From Fimbriiglobus sp. (GTDB taxonomy: Bacteria > Planctomycetota > Planctomycetia > Gemmatales > Gemmataceae), in contig JANXTU010000493.1 in assembly GCA_025352235.1 (NCBI GenBank), positions 1 to 34,392 of the forward strand: a DNA stretch of 34,392 bases, in the 5' to 3' direction. The notes below the pieces were generated by a model. The model saw nothing but the letters and a program-made list of their open reading frames with translations, did no database searches and was not told where the DNA came from. The translations under genes and the position numbers were made by a program. Positions 1-8,148 of the stretch are shown one piece after another (the stretch's first letter is position 1; each line of letters starts with the position of its first letter).

Positions 1-65
1 GTCTTCGGAACCCGCCGCTCTCTGCTCGGGAATCCGGCGGGTTCCGATGACTCCACCCGCCCTAC
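1..65. repeat. Hairpin repeat, family B, cut by window edge
   Basis: An 11-bp perfect inverted repeat (GGAACCCGCCG at 7-17, CGGCGGGTTCC at 35-45) is followed by CTCCACCCGCCCTAC (51-65). The same right arm, in the same arrangement, recurs at 25813-25845. The left arm of the other copy is longer, so about 15 bases of this copy probably lie outside the window. It sits a few bases past the thiC stop codon and could also act as a transcription end, although no T-run follows the hairpin. Confidence 0.65.
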
Positions 66-70
66 AAGAT

Positions 71-1500
<1,430 letters not shown>

Positions 1501-1502
1501 AG

Positions 1503-1587
1503 TCGCCTTCCTACCCCGGCTTCGGCCGACGCAGGTTCGAAGGGTTTGATCTCAGCCCCCGGAACAACCGGCGACACCCCTGGCAGA
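1503..1587 (-). promoter_or_regulatory. TPP riboswitch (THI element)
   Basis: Read on the minus strand, the sequence contains CAGGGGTGTC, then GGGCTGAGATCAAACCC, then TTCGAACCTG, then a GGC/GCC-rich stem ending in GGGGTAGGAAGG. CTGAGA followed by ACCCTT-GAACCTG is the diagnostic core of the thiamine pyrophosphate aptamer, and the spacing fits. The P1 pairing (GCC with GGC) sets the ends approximately. It lies on the same strand as thiC, about 100 bases upstream, which is the classic arrangement. Confidence 0.9.
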
Positions 1588-1670
1588 GTCATTGTAGGGG
1601 CTTGCACACCGAAATCTGGCGTGGGTGTTCAAGAATGCAAATTCTCCATCTTCGATCCCGCATTTCTCGC

Positions 1671-2600
1671 TTAAAACCGCACGCCGAGGCTGAACATGAT
1701 GTTGATGTCTTGGATGTTCCCGTCGAGGGGTGGGATGAGGTTCGTCCAGTTGTAGGTCCACTCGGCGCGGACGCCGGCGAGGAGGATCCAACCGCCGAAG
1801 TCCTTTTCCCAATTGAGAGCGGTGCCGAGGTAAACGCCGGTGTACACGCCGTGGTGTCGGCGGTAGCCGCCCGGATCGCCGACCGGTTCGTAACCGACGC
1901 TCGCGGTGCCCCAGCGGCCACCGACGTCGGTTCCGAATCGCCAGTTGCTATCCGAAGTTTGCCCGACCGTACCGGGTCCGTCGAGGAACCAATCGCGGCC
2001 GAGGCCGAAGTTCAAACTCGAGCGCCGCAGCGCCCGGATTCCGAGCGGGATCGAATCGCGGTTGCTCGGATCGTCCCCTTTCAAACTGCCGACTTCCACG
2101 AGGACCGGGTGATCGAGGCGGTTCCCCTTGTTGTAGGTGTTCCCCAAGCCGAGATCGAGCGTCCAAGCGGCGTCGCCGGCTTGGTTGAAGAACAGCGTCC
2201 GCGAGCCGATTTGGTTCACCCAACCGGTTTGCAATGCGCCGTTGAACCCCCCGGCTTGGCCCAAAATCGACGGGCCCGAGCGCGCGTAGAGTTCGTAGGT
2301 CACCAGCCCATTCGCGCCGACGCCATCGCCCCCGGCGGGGCGGTCGCCGCCCCACGGGCTGTAGACGGCGCCGGGAATTCCTTGGGGCGCCAAGCCGGCG
2401 GCGGGCGGTGTCATCGCGTCGACCGGCTGGGGGCCGAGCCCGGCGGTCGGCGTCAAGATCGACATTGGCGGCAATGGGCCGAAGGTCGGCGCCGGTTGCG
2501 TCGGCTTGGTGCTAAAGAGGGGACTTTGCGCGGAGACCGAAGCCGATCCGCACGCCACACCTAGGCCCAGGCCCGCGAGGAGAATCCGAAACGCTCTCAT
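1671..2600 (-). CDS. Probable outer-membrane beta-barrel protein (BBP7-like)
   Basis: Secreted protein of 309 aa. It has a signal peptide (MRAFRILLAGLGLGVACGSASVSAQ), then a Pro/Gly-rich linker to about residue 75, then alternating hydrophobic and aromatic strands with many Gly/Trp/Tyr and a C-terminal phenylalanine (MFSLGVRF), the usual outer-membrane barrel ending. It resembles the planctomycete BBP7 family, but I assign this from composition and layout, not from a unique motif. The ATG at 2600 is chosen over the track start 15 codons upstream because the signal peptide begins there. It is divergent from the next gene. The substrate or pore function cannot be told; a structural role in the outer membrane is equally possible. 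Confidence 0.7.
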   Translation of the reverse strand: MRAFRILLAGLGLGVACGSASVSAQSPLFSTKPTQPAPTFGPLPPMSILTPTAGLGPQPVDAMTPPAAGLAPQGIPGAVYSPWGGDRPAGGDGVGANGLVTYELYARSGPSILGQAGGFNGALQTGWVNQIGSRTLFFNQAGDAAWTLDLGLGNTYNKGNRLDHPVLVEVGSLKGDDPSNRDSIPLGIRALRRSSLNFGLGRDWFLDGPGTVGQTSDSNWRFGTDVGGRWGTASVGYEPVGDPGGYRRHHGVYTGVYLGTALNWEKDFGGWILLAGVRAEWTYNWTNLIPPLDGNIQDINIMFSLGVRF

Positions 2601-2752
2601 GCCGTGCCCCGTCTGCTCGGTTCCACCGCGCCCGCGAAATACCACGGATCGCGCTCGACACCGTTACATCGACCGAACGCTGGGGGAACCTTAACGGTTT
2701 TTTCTGTCGCAACGATTCCGCGGGGCTCGGACTCGGCCGCATTCCACAATCC

Positions 2753-2758
2753 TATAAT
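2753..2758 (+). promoter_or_regulatory. -10 box (TATAAT), suggests a leaderless transcript
   Basis: A perfect TATAAT ends 7 bases before the ATG at 2766. Transcription starting about 7 bases after the box would begin at or next to the start codon. No Shine-Dalgarno lies between box and ATG (CGACCCC), and no convincing -35 TTGACA was found. This is prediction from position only. Confidence 0.45.
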
Positions 2759-2765
2759 CGACCCC

Positions 2766-4241
2766 ATGGAAACGGTCGAACTGCGAGATGCCGCGTCGGC
2801 GCGCGAATACCTGCTGCAAGGGCTTTGGTTCCAACGCGCCCTCAAACCCGTGGCGGCCACGGTGAAGCCGGCGCTCGAGTGGGCGTTGGAAGTGGCCTCG
2901 TCGGGTCAACCGCTGCCGCCCGTCGGTTTTTTGGCCGATCTCGGGGCCATCGCCTTCGGTACCGAGTCGGGCAAGCTTGCGAAAGACGCCCCCGCGATCC
3001 CCGGTTGGCCGGTCGGGGCGGCGCGGAATTACGAAGACTTCCTCCTCGGGAAAATCTACGCCGATTGGACCTTCGAACGCGCGGCCGAGGCGCTGCGCCG
3101 GTACGCGGGGCACGACCGGGCCAAGGGTTTGGCTTACGTCGTCCAACAATTTCGGGAGCGGGCGAATCTCGGCGGGGTCGAACTGTCGCCGGGGGTCATC
3201 CGGGGATTGCTCGCACGGTCCCCCGAAGAGAATTTGCGGGAGGGTTACGAGTCTCTCGAGCGCGACGGTCCATCCCCGCTATTGCTGCAGCAATACGACG
3301 ACCTCACCCGCGCCGCCCGCCGGCTCGGGGAGATCCTCGGCGGAGAAGATGTGATCGCGCTGGAGCAGCGCACGGCGCTCGCCGACATGGGGGCTTATGT
3401 CGCGCATCGGCAGATTCTGCAAATCGCGGCGAAGTTCGAAGCCCGCTTGCCCGCGCGGCCCGTGCGGCCGTGGGCCGGGCGCAAAGAGGTACCGACGCGC
3501 GTGATGGACGAGGATCAATACCCCGTCGGCGGATATTCGTCGATTTCGAACCGCGGGTCCATCGAGAGCTTGCTCCACTCGCAATTGGCGTACATGGAGA
3601 CCGATGAAGGCCCCGATCTGTTCGACGTGAAGTACGTCCGCGACGAACTCTTTTTCTACTCGCGCGACGAGAACCAATTTCTGCGTCGCCGGCGGGTCTT
3701 CGTCTTCGTGCTCGACCCGTCGCTCGCGGAGGCGCGCTTCAAAGACTCGACGCTACCCTGCCAACGGATCGTGCTGGTTCAAGCGCTGGTGCTGACACTG
3801 ATCCGGAAGTTGTCGGACTGGCTGAGTCAAGATGCCTTGCGGTTCGTCTTGCTCTTCCCGACGCCCGCGGAGACGTGGCCGTTGCTCGACGAAGCGAAGT
3901 TGTTGGAAGTCCTGTTGATCGAGCAACGGGCCCGCAGGTCGGTCGTGCTGGCCTACCCGGGCGGGCCGGCCGGCTCGATCCCGCCGACGACCTTGGACGG
4001 CGCAGCGGCGATCTCGGATTTCTGCATCCAGCTCGCGCGGACGAGTCAGGTTCACGTTCTCGAAATTGCTACGGCACCACTGCTGGCGGAGGTCGAAGGG
4101 CCGGTGTTGCACACGCTGGCGGTGAATTCCGACACGCCCAAACTCCGCGACGGCGACGGACGACCCCACGACTGGATCGCGGACGACGCCTTTGACGGCT
4201 GGGTCGAGGCGCTCCTGCGCATCCTGCAATTGTGGGTTTGA
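2766..4241 (+). CDS. Unknown 491-aa protein with degenerate VWA-like C-terminal region
   Basis: Function not recognised. The product is soluble, with no signal peptide or membrane segment. The N-terminal half is helical and acidic. Around residues 255-330 it has RRRRVFVFVLDPSL, then a helix and a strand (LRFVLLFP), which resembles the first strand and helix of a von Willebrand A domain. The MIDAS signature is incomplete (DPSLA instead of DxSxS), so metal binding is doubtful. The start at METVELRD is chosen because a TATAAT box lies 7 bases upstream and the track's 54-codon extension runs through the divergent promoter region. Its 3' end faces the next gene with only 7 bases between the stops. 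It could be a chaperone-type VWA protein partner, but no MoxR gene is adjacent. Confidence 0.8.
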   Translation: METVELRDAASAREYLLQGLWFQRALKPVAATVKPALEWALEVASSGQPLPPVGFLADLGAIAFGTESGKLAKDAPAIPGWPVGAARNYEDFLLGKIYADWTFERAAEALRRYAGHDRAKGLAYVVQQFRERANLGGVELSPGVIRGLLARSPEENLREGYESLERDGPSPLLLQQYDDLTRAARRLGEILGGEDVIALEQRTALADMGAYVAHRQILQIAAKFEARLPARPVRPWAGRKEVPTRVMDEDQYPVGGYSSISNRGSIESLLHSQLAYMETDEGPDLFDVKYVRDELFFYSRDENQFLRRRRVFVFVLDPSLAEARFKDSTLPCQRIVLVQALVLTLIRKLSDWLSQDALRFVLLFPTPAETWPLLDEAKLLEVLLIEQRARRSVVLAYPGGPAGSIPPTTLDGAAAISDFCIQLARTSQVHVLEIATAPLLAEVEGPVLHTLAVNSDTPKLRDGDGRPHDWIADDAFDGWVEALLRILQLWV

Positions 4242-4248
4242 GTGTCGC

Positions 4249-5064
4249 TTACTTCGCCGGCGCGACCACCGCCGGTACCGCCGGCGCGCAGGGCACTTGC
4301 GATCCTTGGCAAGGACCGCATTGACTCTTGTTCTTGCGGCGGTTGCAAAAATCGTCGAGGGGCGATTGCGACGGCACGTAAATCCGATCACCCGGTTGCA
4401 GTTGGTAATTCGTGGCGGTATCGCCCAATTGGATAATCTGGTTGTAACAGACCGGCAGCACCACCCGGCAACCGTCGGCGGGCGTCGGCCGGGACAGGAT
4501 GATCTTCTTCATATCGGCTTGTCGGGTGAGCCCCCCGGCCGTGAGGAGGCCGTCGAGGACCGTCTCCCTGCCGGCCAGCGGGTAGGCGCGCGGGGCGTTC
4601 ACTTCGCCCAACACGTAGTAGACTTTGCTCTCCCGGCCGATCAATCGCACCATGATCGGCACCTTGTCTTTGGACCGAGCGTCGATCCATTTCTTGAGGT
4701 CGATTTCGATCTGCGGGATCGTTTTCCATGCGACCACCGGTCGGCCGAGCGCACCCAAATCGATGGTGCCATCTTGCAGAACCGGTTGATTCCCCGGGAG
4801 GCGGATCGGTGAATCGAGATCGGTCGGCTCGACCGACAGCGCGTCGCCCGGCTCGACGATGTACGCTGCGAGGGAGGCTTTATCGAGTTCCTTCGGCAGA
4901 GCCGCCGGGTTGACTGCGGCCTCCCGGAATTCCACGGCCGGTTTGATGAGCTTGTGCACCGGCGGAGTGAAGCCGAGCGTCGAGGCGACGGTGTTGCAGC
5001 CGGTTCCCGAGACGAGGAAAGCCAATGCGAATGTCACGGCGAGGGGTCGAAAACGCGGACACAT
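4249..5064 (-). CDS. Polysaccharide biosynthesis/export lipoprotein (Wza-like, SLBB domain)
   Basis: Outer-membrane export component for capsule or exopolysaccharide. The 271-aa product has a lipoprotein signal with lipobox LVSGTGC (Cys about 23). A Poly_export domain follows (YIVEPGDALSVEP .. LQDGTIDLGALGRPVVAWKT), then a soluble-ligand-binding beta-grasp (SLBB) region (YYVLGEVNAPRAYPLAGRETVLDGLLTAGGL) and a closing QPGDRIYVPSQ. The C-terminal tail is Cys- and Pro-rich and unusual for the family. ATG 5064 is preferred over GTG 5067 because the GGAG motif stands 7 bases upstream. No glycosyltransferase or Wzc partner is nearby, so the polymer is unknown. Confidence 0.88.
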   Translation of the reverse strand: MCPRFRPLAVTFALAFLVSGTGCNTVASTLGFTPPVHKLIKPAVEFREAAVNPAALPKELDKASLAAYIVEPGDALSVEPTDLDSPIRLPGNQPVLQDGTIDLGALGRPVVAWKTIPQIEIDLKKWIDARSKDKVPIMVRLIGRESKVYYVLGEVNAPRAYPLAGRETVLDGLLTAGGLTRQADMKKIILSRPTPADGCRVVLPVCYNQIIQLGDTATNYQLQPGDRIYVPSQSPLDDFCNRRKNKSQCGPCQGSQVPCAPAVPAVVAPAK

Positions 5065-5260
5065 CACTTTACTCCACGGGGGACCGTAGGGGTAAAGTCG
5101 GTCGAATGGGGAATGCAGCTTGAATGGATCACGCTAAAGAGATGGGCAGGGTGTCGCAACGATTCTTGGAGGTGGCTGGGCCTGGGGTCATCGAACGCGG
5201 ATGCGGTATTTGCGAGATCGTCTCGTCGTGCTTCTGGGAGGCGTTCCCGGCAGTCGTCCA

Positions 5261-5290
5261 AAAGCGATTGTTCCAAAGGCGATTGTTCCA
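5261..5290. repeat. 15-base tandem duplication
   Basis: AAAGCGATTGTTCCA is followed directly by AAGGCGATTGTTCCA (14 of 15 identical). Short local duplication in the gene-free interval; no function proposed. Confidence 0.75.
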
Positions 5291-5385
5291 ACACCCCCCT
5301 CTGTCGGATCGGGGATTTCTTCAAATTTCATGACGCAAGTCATTGCTGAACAAGAGGATCGGCCACAAGGACCGTTTCGGCTCCG

Positions 5386-5445
5386 ATTCTTCCAATTCTT
5401 TTAAATGGTTCCAGAGTGGGGTGTCACACACTCTGTTGGAAGCAA
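5386..5445 (-). repeat. 60-bp element, family A, degenerate copy 3 (reverse orientation)
   Basis: Aligned without gaps to the reverse complement of the copy at 25581, it keeps the same 60-base frame: ends ATTCTTCCAA and TTGGAAGCAA (7 of 10 each), a perfect AATGGTTCCA core at 5404-5413, and GGGTGT five bases further on at 5419-5424. Other positions have drifted. The conserved spacing of four blocks argues for common descent rather than chance. Confidence 0.6.
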
Positions 5446-5551
5446 TTTCCCGAGGTGTTTTCGATGCGCAGCGACATCGCGCCAAGAGTCACCTCCGAAC
5501 ACCGCCGGCGAGGACAACCTCCAAGAATCGTTGCCACACTCGATGGGCAAG

Positions 5552-5572
5552 TCCGTACGCACTGCGCACGGA
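5552..5572 (-). terminator. Strong hairpin downstream of the DUF3618-like gene
   Basis: On the minus strand TCCGTGCGC-AGT-GCGTACGGA folds into a 9-pair stem (one G-T) with a 3-base loop, about 25 bases beyond the stop codon of the minus-strand gene. No T-run follows, so it is either a weak terminator or an RNA-stabilising end. Confidence 0.5.
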
Positions 5573-5596
5573 TTCGTCGGACTACCGAACTTCCGT

Positions 5597-6244
5597 TTAC
5601 ATGCGCAGGTGCGCCGGCACCCCGTTGTGTTCCGCGCCGCTGATCCGATTCGTTACTTGCGTGTCTGCGGAAGGCGATCCGAGCAGCGTTGGCAAGGCCC
5701 GCTCCACGGTTTGCTGCAATGACGCAGACGCGGTCGCCAGGGCCACTTCGCCGAGCTTGCGGACTTCTTCGGAAACCTGATCGGCGAGTTTGCCCACGAT
5801 TTGGTCGAGCCAACCGGGCAGCTTCATCGGGGCCGCCGCTGTTGCGGGCGCCGTCGGTGCTGCGAAGGTCGAAGGGGCTGATTTCGCACGCGCGGGCTCG
5901 GGTGGGCCGTACGAGCGGCGGAATAAGATCATCCCCCCGATAAAGCCGAGCGCGGCCGCGCCGCCGACCATTGCCCAAGGGCGATTCCGCGTATGCTGAG
6001 ACACGTCGAACGTCGCCTTCATTTGTTCGGTGACGCTCTCTTTCACTTCCGCGAAACTGTCCTTCATCGTCGCAATGGTATCGGGCACCGCCGTTTTGAC
6101 TTGCTCGACCATGTTCGTGACGGTCGTGGTCGCACTTTGGATGGTGTCGGTAACTTGAGTCTCGAGCGCGCTGACTTTCTGCGCCAAGGAATCTCGCGTT
6201 TCGACCATCTTCTGTTCGATCACTTCGGTGGATTCGTCAGGCAT
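5597..6244 (-). CDS. YqjD/ElaB-like membrane-anchored protein (DUF3618-like)
   Basis: A 215-aa protein. The N-terminal part is a long amphipathic coiled-coil (EQKMVETRDSLAQKVSALET, then TNMVEQ and FAEVKESVTEQMKATF), followed by one membrane segment (PWAMVGGAAALGFIGGMILF) with RR after it, an Ala/Pro-rich linker and a second helical region. This is the plan of DUF3618 and the YqjD/ElaB ribosome- and membrane-associated stress proteins. The ATG at 6244 has AGGAGA 9 bases upstream; the track's 45-codon extension runs into the preceding gene. It overlaps the end of the holin-like gene by 25 bases, so the two are translated as a pair, as yqjD and yqjE are neighbours in E. coli. The link to stress is inferred from the family. 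Confidence 0.75.
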   Translation of the reverse strand: MPDESTEVIEQKMVETRDSLAQKVSALETQVTDTIQSATTTVTNMVEQVKTAVPDTIATMKDSFAEVKESVTEQMKATFDVSQHTRNRPWAMVGGAAALGFIGGMILFRRSYGPPEPARAKSAPSTFAAPTAPATAAAPMKLPGWLDQIVGKLADQVSEEVRKLGEVALATASASLQQTVERALPTLLGSPSADTQVTNRISGAEHNGVPAHLRM

Positions 6245-6651
6245 GATACGGTCTCCTGAATGGCGTTGAAGGCTTTGTCGGGGAGGGGATTGTAAGAGGC
6301 GAGCAAACGCGAACCGACGATCATGGAGATTCCGCCGAGCAGCAGGACGACTCCGGCGACGATGGCCCAACTGGCCCACGCGGGGCAGCCCGTGAGCTGC
6401 TGAAGGAGATGGACCGCGGCGACCAACAGCATCACGACGCCGACGAAAAGCAACAGCGCGCCGAACCCGAAATACTGAGCCACTTGCCGAGTGCGGCGAA
6501 TATCTTCCAAAAACTCGGCGCGCACGAGATCGACTTGTTGGCGGAACAAGAGTTGCGCGTCGGCGACAATCCCCGAGAAGAGCTCCGTCAGACTCGATCC
6601 GTTCGGGGTGCCGTCCGTCGGCGTTTCGGCCGTGGCGATTTCCGTTTGCAT
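6220..6651 (-). CDS. Holin-X/YqjE-like inner-membrane protein
   Basis: A 143-aa protein with a short polar N-terminus, an amphipathic helix (LFRQQVDLVRAEFLEDIRR), and two membrane segments (FGFGALLLFVGVVMLLVAAVHLL and WASWAIVAGVVLLLGGISMIVG). This is the Phage_holin_3_6/YqjE (PF07332) layout; these are usually housekeeping envelope proteins, not phage holins, and no phage gene is nearby. The start at 6651 has GGAG 8 bases upstream. The next gene begins inside its last codons. It probably works with the YqjD-like protein in the inner membrane. Confidence 0.78.
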   Translation of the reverse strand: MQTEIATAETPTDGTPNGSSLTELFSGIVADAQLLFRQQVDLVRAEFLEDIRRTRQVAQYFGFGALLLFVGVVMLLVAAVHLLQQLTGCPAWASWAIVAGVVLLLGGISMIVGSRLLASYNPLPDKAFNAIQETVSCLTNPPK

Positions 6652-6711
6652 CTGTCGGCTCCGATTGAAAGTTGTTCCGTCGAAATGCAATCCGCGTGCC
6701 GCGGACATTAC

Positions 6712-6753
6712 AAATGAAAAGGCCCGGTTCGGAATCGCTTCCGGACCGGGCCT
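6712..6753 (-). terminator. Rho-independent terminator of the YgaP-like gene
   Basis: On the minus strand AGGCCCGGTCCGGAA-GCGA-TTCCGAACCGGGCCT forms a stem of about 14 pairs with one mismatch and a 4-base loop, followed by TTTTCATTT. It starts about 19 bases after the TAG stop of the 6772-7302 gene. Confidence 0.88.
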
Positions 6754-6771
6754 ACCTCGTTCTCGGGCGAA

Positions 6772-7302
6772 TTAGATCCGCACGGCGCCGATCAGTTCCT
6801 TGACGGCTGCTTGGGTGTCTTGTTTTTCTTCGCGCTCGATGGCCGGACCGCCTTCGTCCTCCATCCGGTTCACCGCGTCGCGATCTTCAATGGTGTGCAC
6901 CGTCGGCAGGAGCGCGAAGTCACCGCGGAGAACCCGCAGTGCCATCTTTTCCCGTTCGATCTCGGCCCCCGAGCGCAGGCCGAACGAATGGAACATCTCG
7001 CCGATCAGCGAAGTGCGACCGAAAAGGTATTGCAGCATCACGGCGCCGCCGACGATCGGCAAAACGAGCCACATCAGACTGAGTGTCAGGCTGAGGGCCA
7101 AGCCGCCGACGATCAGGACGCCCGCGGTGGCTTTGGCCGCGCGGCCTGCCGTCCACTCGCTTTCGACTTCGTCGAGGCGTTCGGTGATCGCGGCGGGGCC
7201 GCCGTCGATCACACTTTTCAACCGGCACTCCAGCGCCGCTTCCCCCTTCAGCGGGGCGCGGTCCAATTCCGCAGAAACCGGGGGGTTGAGGAGCGAACCC
7301 AT
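6772..7302 (-). CDS. YgaP-like (DUF2892) membrane protein
   Basis: A 176-aa protein. After a polar N-terminus with RLDEVESEWTAGRAAKATAG come two membrane segments (VLIVGGLALSLTLSLMWL and VLPIVGGAVMLQYLFG), then a soluble helix ending GAEIEREKMALRVLRGDF and an acidic tail. The EIExExxALRxLRGDF ending after a membrane hairpin is what I recall from planctomycete and proteobacterial DUF2892/YgaP-type proteins; no rhodanese domain is present, so sulfur transfer is not implied. The ATG has AGGAG about 8 bases upstream. It has its own terminator and a hairpin in the leader, so it is probably a separate unit from the genes on either side. Confidence 0.65.
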   Translation of the reverse strand: MGSLLNPPVSAELDRAPLKGEAALECRLKSVIDGGPAAITERLDEVESEWTAGRAAKATAGVLIVGGLALSLTLSLMWLVLPIVGGAVMLQYLFGRTSLIGEMFHSFGLRSGAEIEREKMALRVLRGDFALLPTVHTIEDRDAVNRMEDEGGPAIEREEKQDTQAAVKELIGAVRI

Positions 7303-7318
7303 GGTGGACTCCTATCGG

Positions 7319-7365
7319 GGCGGTTCGATCCGGTTTTGCACATCCTGAATCGAAATCGAACCGCC
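7319..7365 (-). promoter_or_regulatory. Hairpin in the leader of the YgaP-like gene
   Basis: GGCGGTTCGAT (7319-7329) and ATCGAACCGCC (7355-7365) form an 11-bp perfect inverted repeat with a 25-base loop, ending just before the ribosome binding site (AGGAG). It could control translation, or be a palindromic operator. Confidence 0.5.
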
Positions 7366-7426
7366 GATGGGGATAGCCGTACATCCTGAGGCCGGAAGGC
7401 ATACACGCAAACCCGATGCCGATCGG

Positions 7427-7597
7427 TTACGTCAATGCCCGCGGCGAACGGCCGAAGATCAGAGAGGCGACGAAGACGATCACGAACACGATGAACGTGA
7501 TTTTGGCAGCCCAAGCGGCAACCCCTTCGAGAGCGGTGAAGCCGAGGACGGCGGCGACGAGAGCAATGATCAGAAACAGGATGGCCCAGCGTAACAT
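7427..7597 (-). CDS. DUF1328 (YtjA family) small membrane protein
   Basis: A 56-aa protein, [20 protein letters not shown] then [20 protein letters not shown]: two membrane segments and the MLRWAxxFLxIALxAAxLGF start that marks DUF1328/YtjA. Members are inner-membrane proteins of unknown job, often induced by stress. The track carries it only as the tail of a longer ORF; the ATG at 7597 with CGGAGTT upstream is clearly the start. It lies 124 bases upstream of the YgaP-like gene on the same strand. Confidence 0.92.
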   Translation of the reverse strand: MLRWAILFLIIALVAAVLGFTALEGVAAWAAKITFIVFVIVFVASLIFGRSPRALT

Positions 7598-7752
7598 GGT
7601 GAACTCCGATTGGGTGTTGAATGAAATCAGCCAGTGCATTTGGTGTGCCGAACCTTTTCCCTGCGGAGAAGGCGCAATGCCCTTCATCTCGGGCTGACGA
7701 GTTCGCAATGTACGCGCAGCGATTTGCCCATCCGCATTCGGGGTCGCAAACG

Positions 7753-7787
7753 AAAAAGCCCCGCCCATCTTGCGATGGGCGGGGCTT
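7753..7787 (-). terminator. Rho-independent terminator of the LEA-like gene
   Basis: A 14-bp perfect stem (AAGCCCCGCCCATC / GATGGGCGGGGCTT) with a 4-base loop. On the minus strand it runs into TTTTTCG. It begins about 18 bases beyond the stop of the 7806-8018 gene. Confidence 0.93.
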
Positions 7788-7805
7788 GGGGAGAGTCGTT
7801 CAAAT

Positions 7806-8018
7806 TCACTCGGCTTGATCAGAGATTCTCTCGCCCGCCTTTTTGACTTTGTCACCCACGGCCGCGGTAACATTTTTCGTTTTGTCCTTGGCCTTCCCGG
7901 CGAGAGATTTGGCCTTGTCGCCCGCGGCTCCCGCCGCATCGACCACGGCGTTTTTGGCGTCCTTGGCTTTTTCGACCACGGCGTCTTTGACATCTTCGAG
8001 TTTTTGCTGGATCGACAT
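7806..8018 (-). CDS. Small Lys/Ala-rich LEA/CsbD-like stress protein
   Basis: A 70-aa, highly charged, Ala- and Lys-rich protein ([20 protein letters not shown]) made of repeating amphipathic helical units, with no Cys, Trp or membrane segment. This composition is typical of LEA-like and CsbD-type proteins that are disordered in solution and help under drying or osmotic stress. The ATG is preceded by GGGGAA. It is followed by a strong terminator and starts 130 bases from the divergent cytochrome gene. Assigned from composition only; the exact family is not certain. Confidence 0.7.
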   Translation of the reverse strand: MSIQQKLEDVKDAVVEKAKDAKNAVVDAAGAAGDKAKSLAGKAKDKTKNVTAAVGDKVKKAGERISDQAE

Positions 8019-8148
8019 TCGGGTTCCCCGGTCGGCTGAGCGAGTGATCTCGGACCGACATGGCCCGAGGCGATGACAACCCGGCAAGGCCCGTGCCGAG
8101 TCTTGAAATTCACTGGACAACGCCCGAGCCGCGCGGTCTAATTGCCAC

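Larger units (their letters stand above)
5151..5539. repeat. 23-base inverted repeat pair bounding about 390 bp
   Basis: The segment 5151-5173 (GTGTCGCAACGATTCTTGG..) is the reverse complement of 5517-5539 at 22 of 23 positions. The 343 bases between contain no gene but do contain the third copy of the 60-bp element. The layout fits a decayed miniature element with terminal inverted repeats. No clear target-site duplication was seen beside the ends. Confidence 0.55.
5065..5596. other. Gene-free, repeat-rich interval
   Basis: About 530 bases with no ORF that looks real; the track ORFs here have no family features. It holds the leader of the export gene at the left end, a 23-base inverted repeat pair (5151-5173 with 5517-5539), a 15-base tandem duplication at 5261-5290, a degenerate copy of the 60-bp element (5386-5445) and a strong hairpin past the DUF3618-like gene (5552-5572). 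It looks like decayed insertion or MITE material. Confidence 0.6.

Noticed and set aside
5261-5290. Possible CRISPR start
   Set aside because: Only two 15-base units with no spacer; no cas gene anywhere in the window.
6220-6651. Prophage holin
   Set aside because: No other phage gene; the pairing with a YqjD-like gene fits the housekeeping YqjE type.
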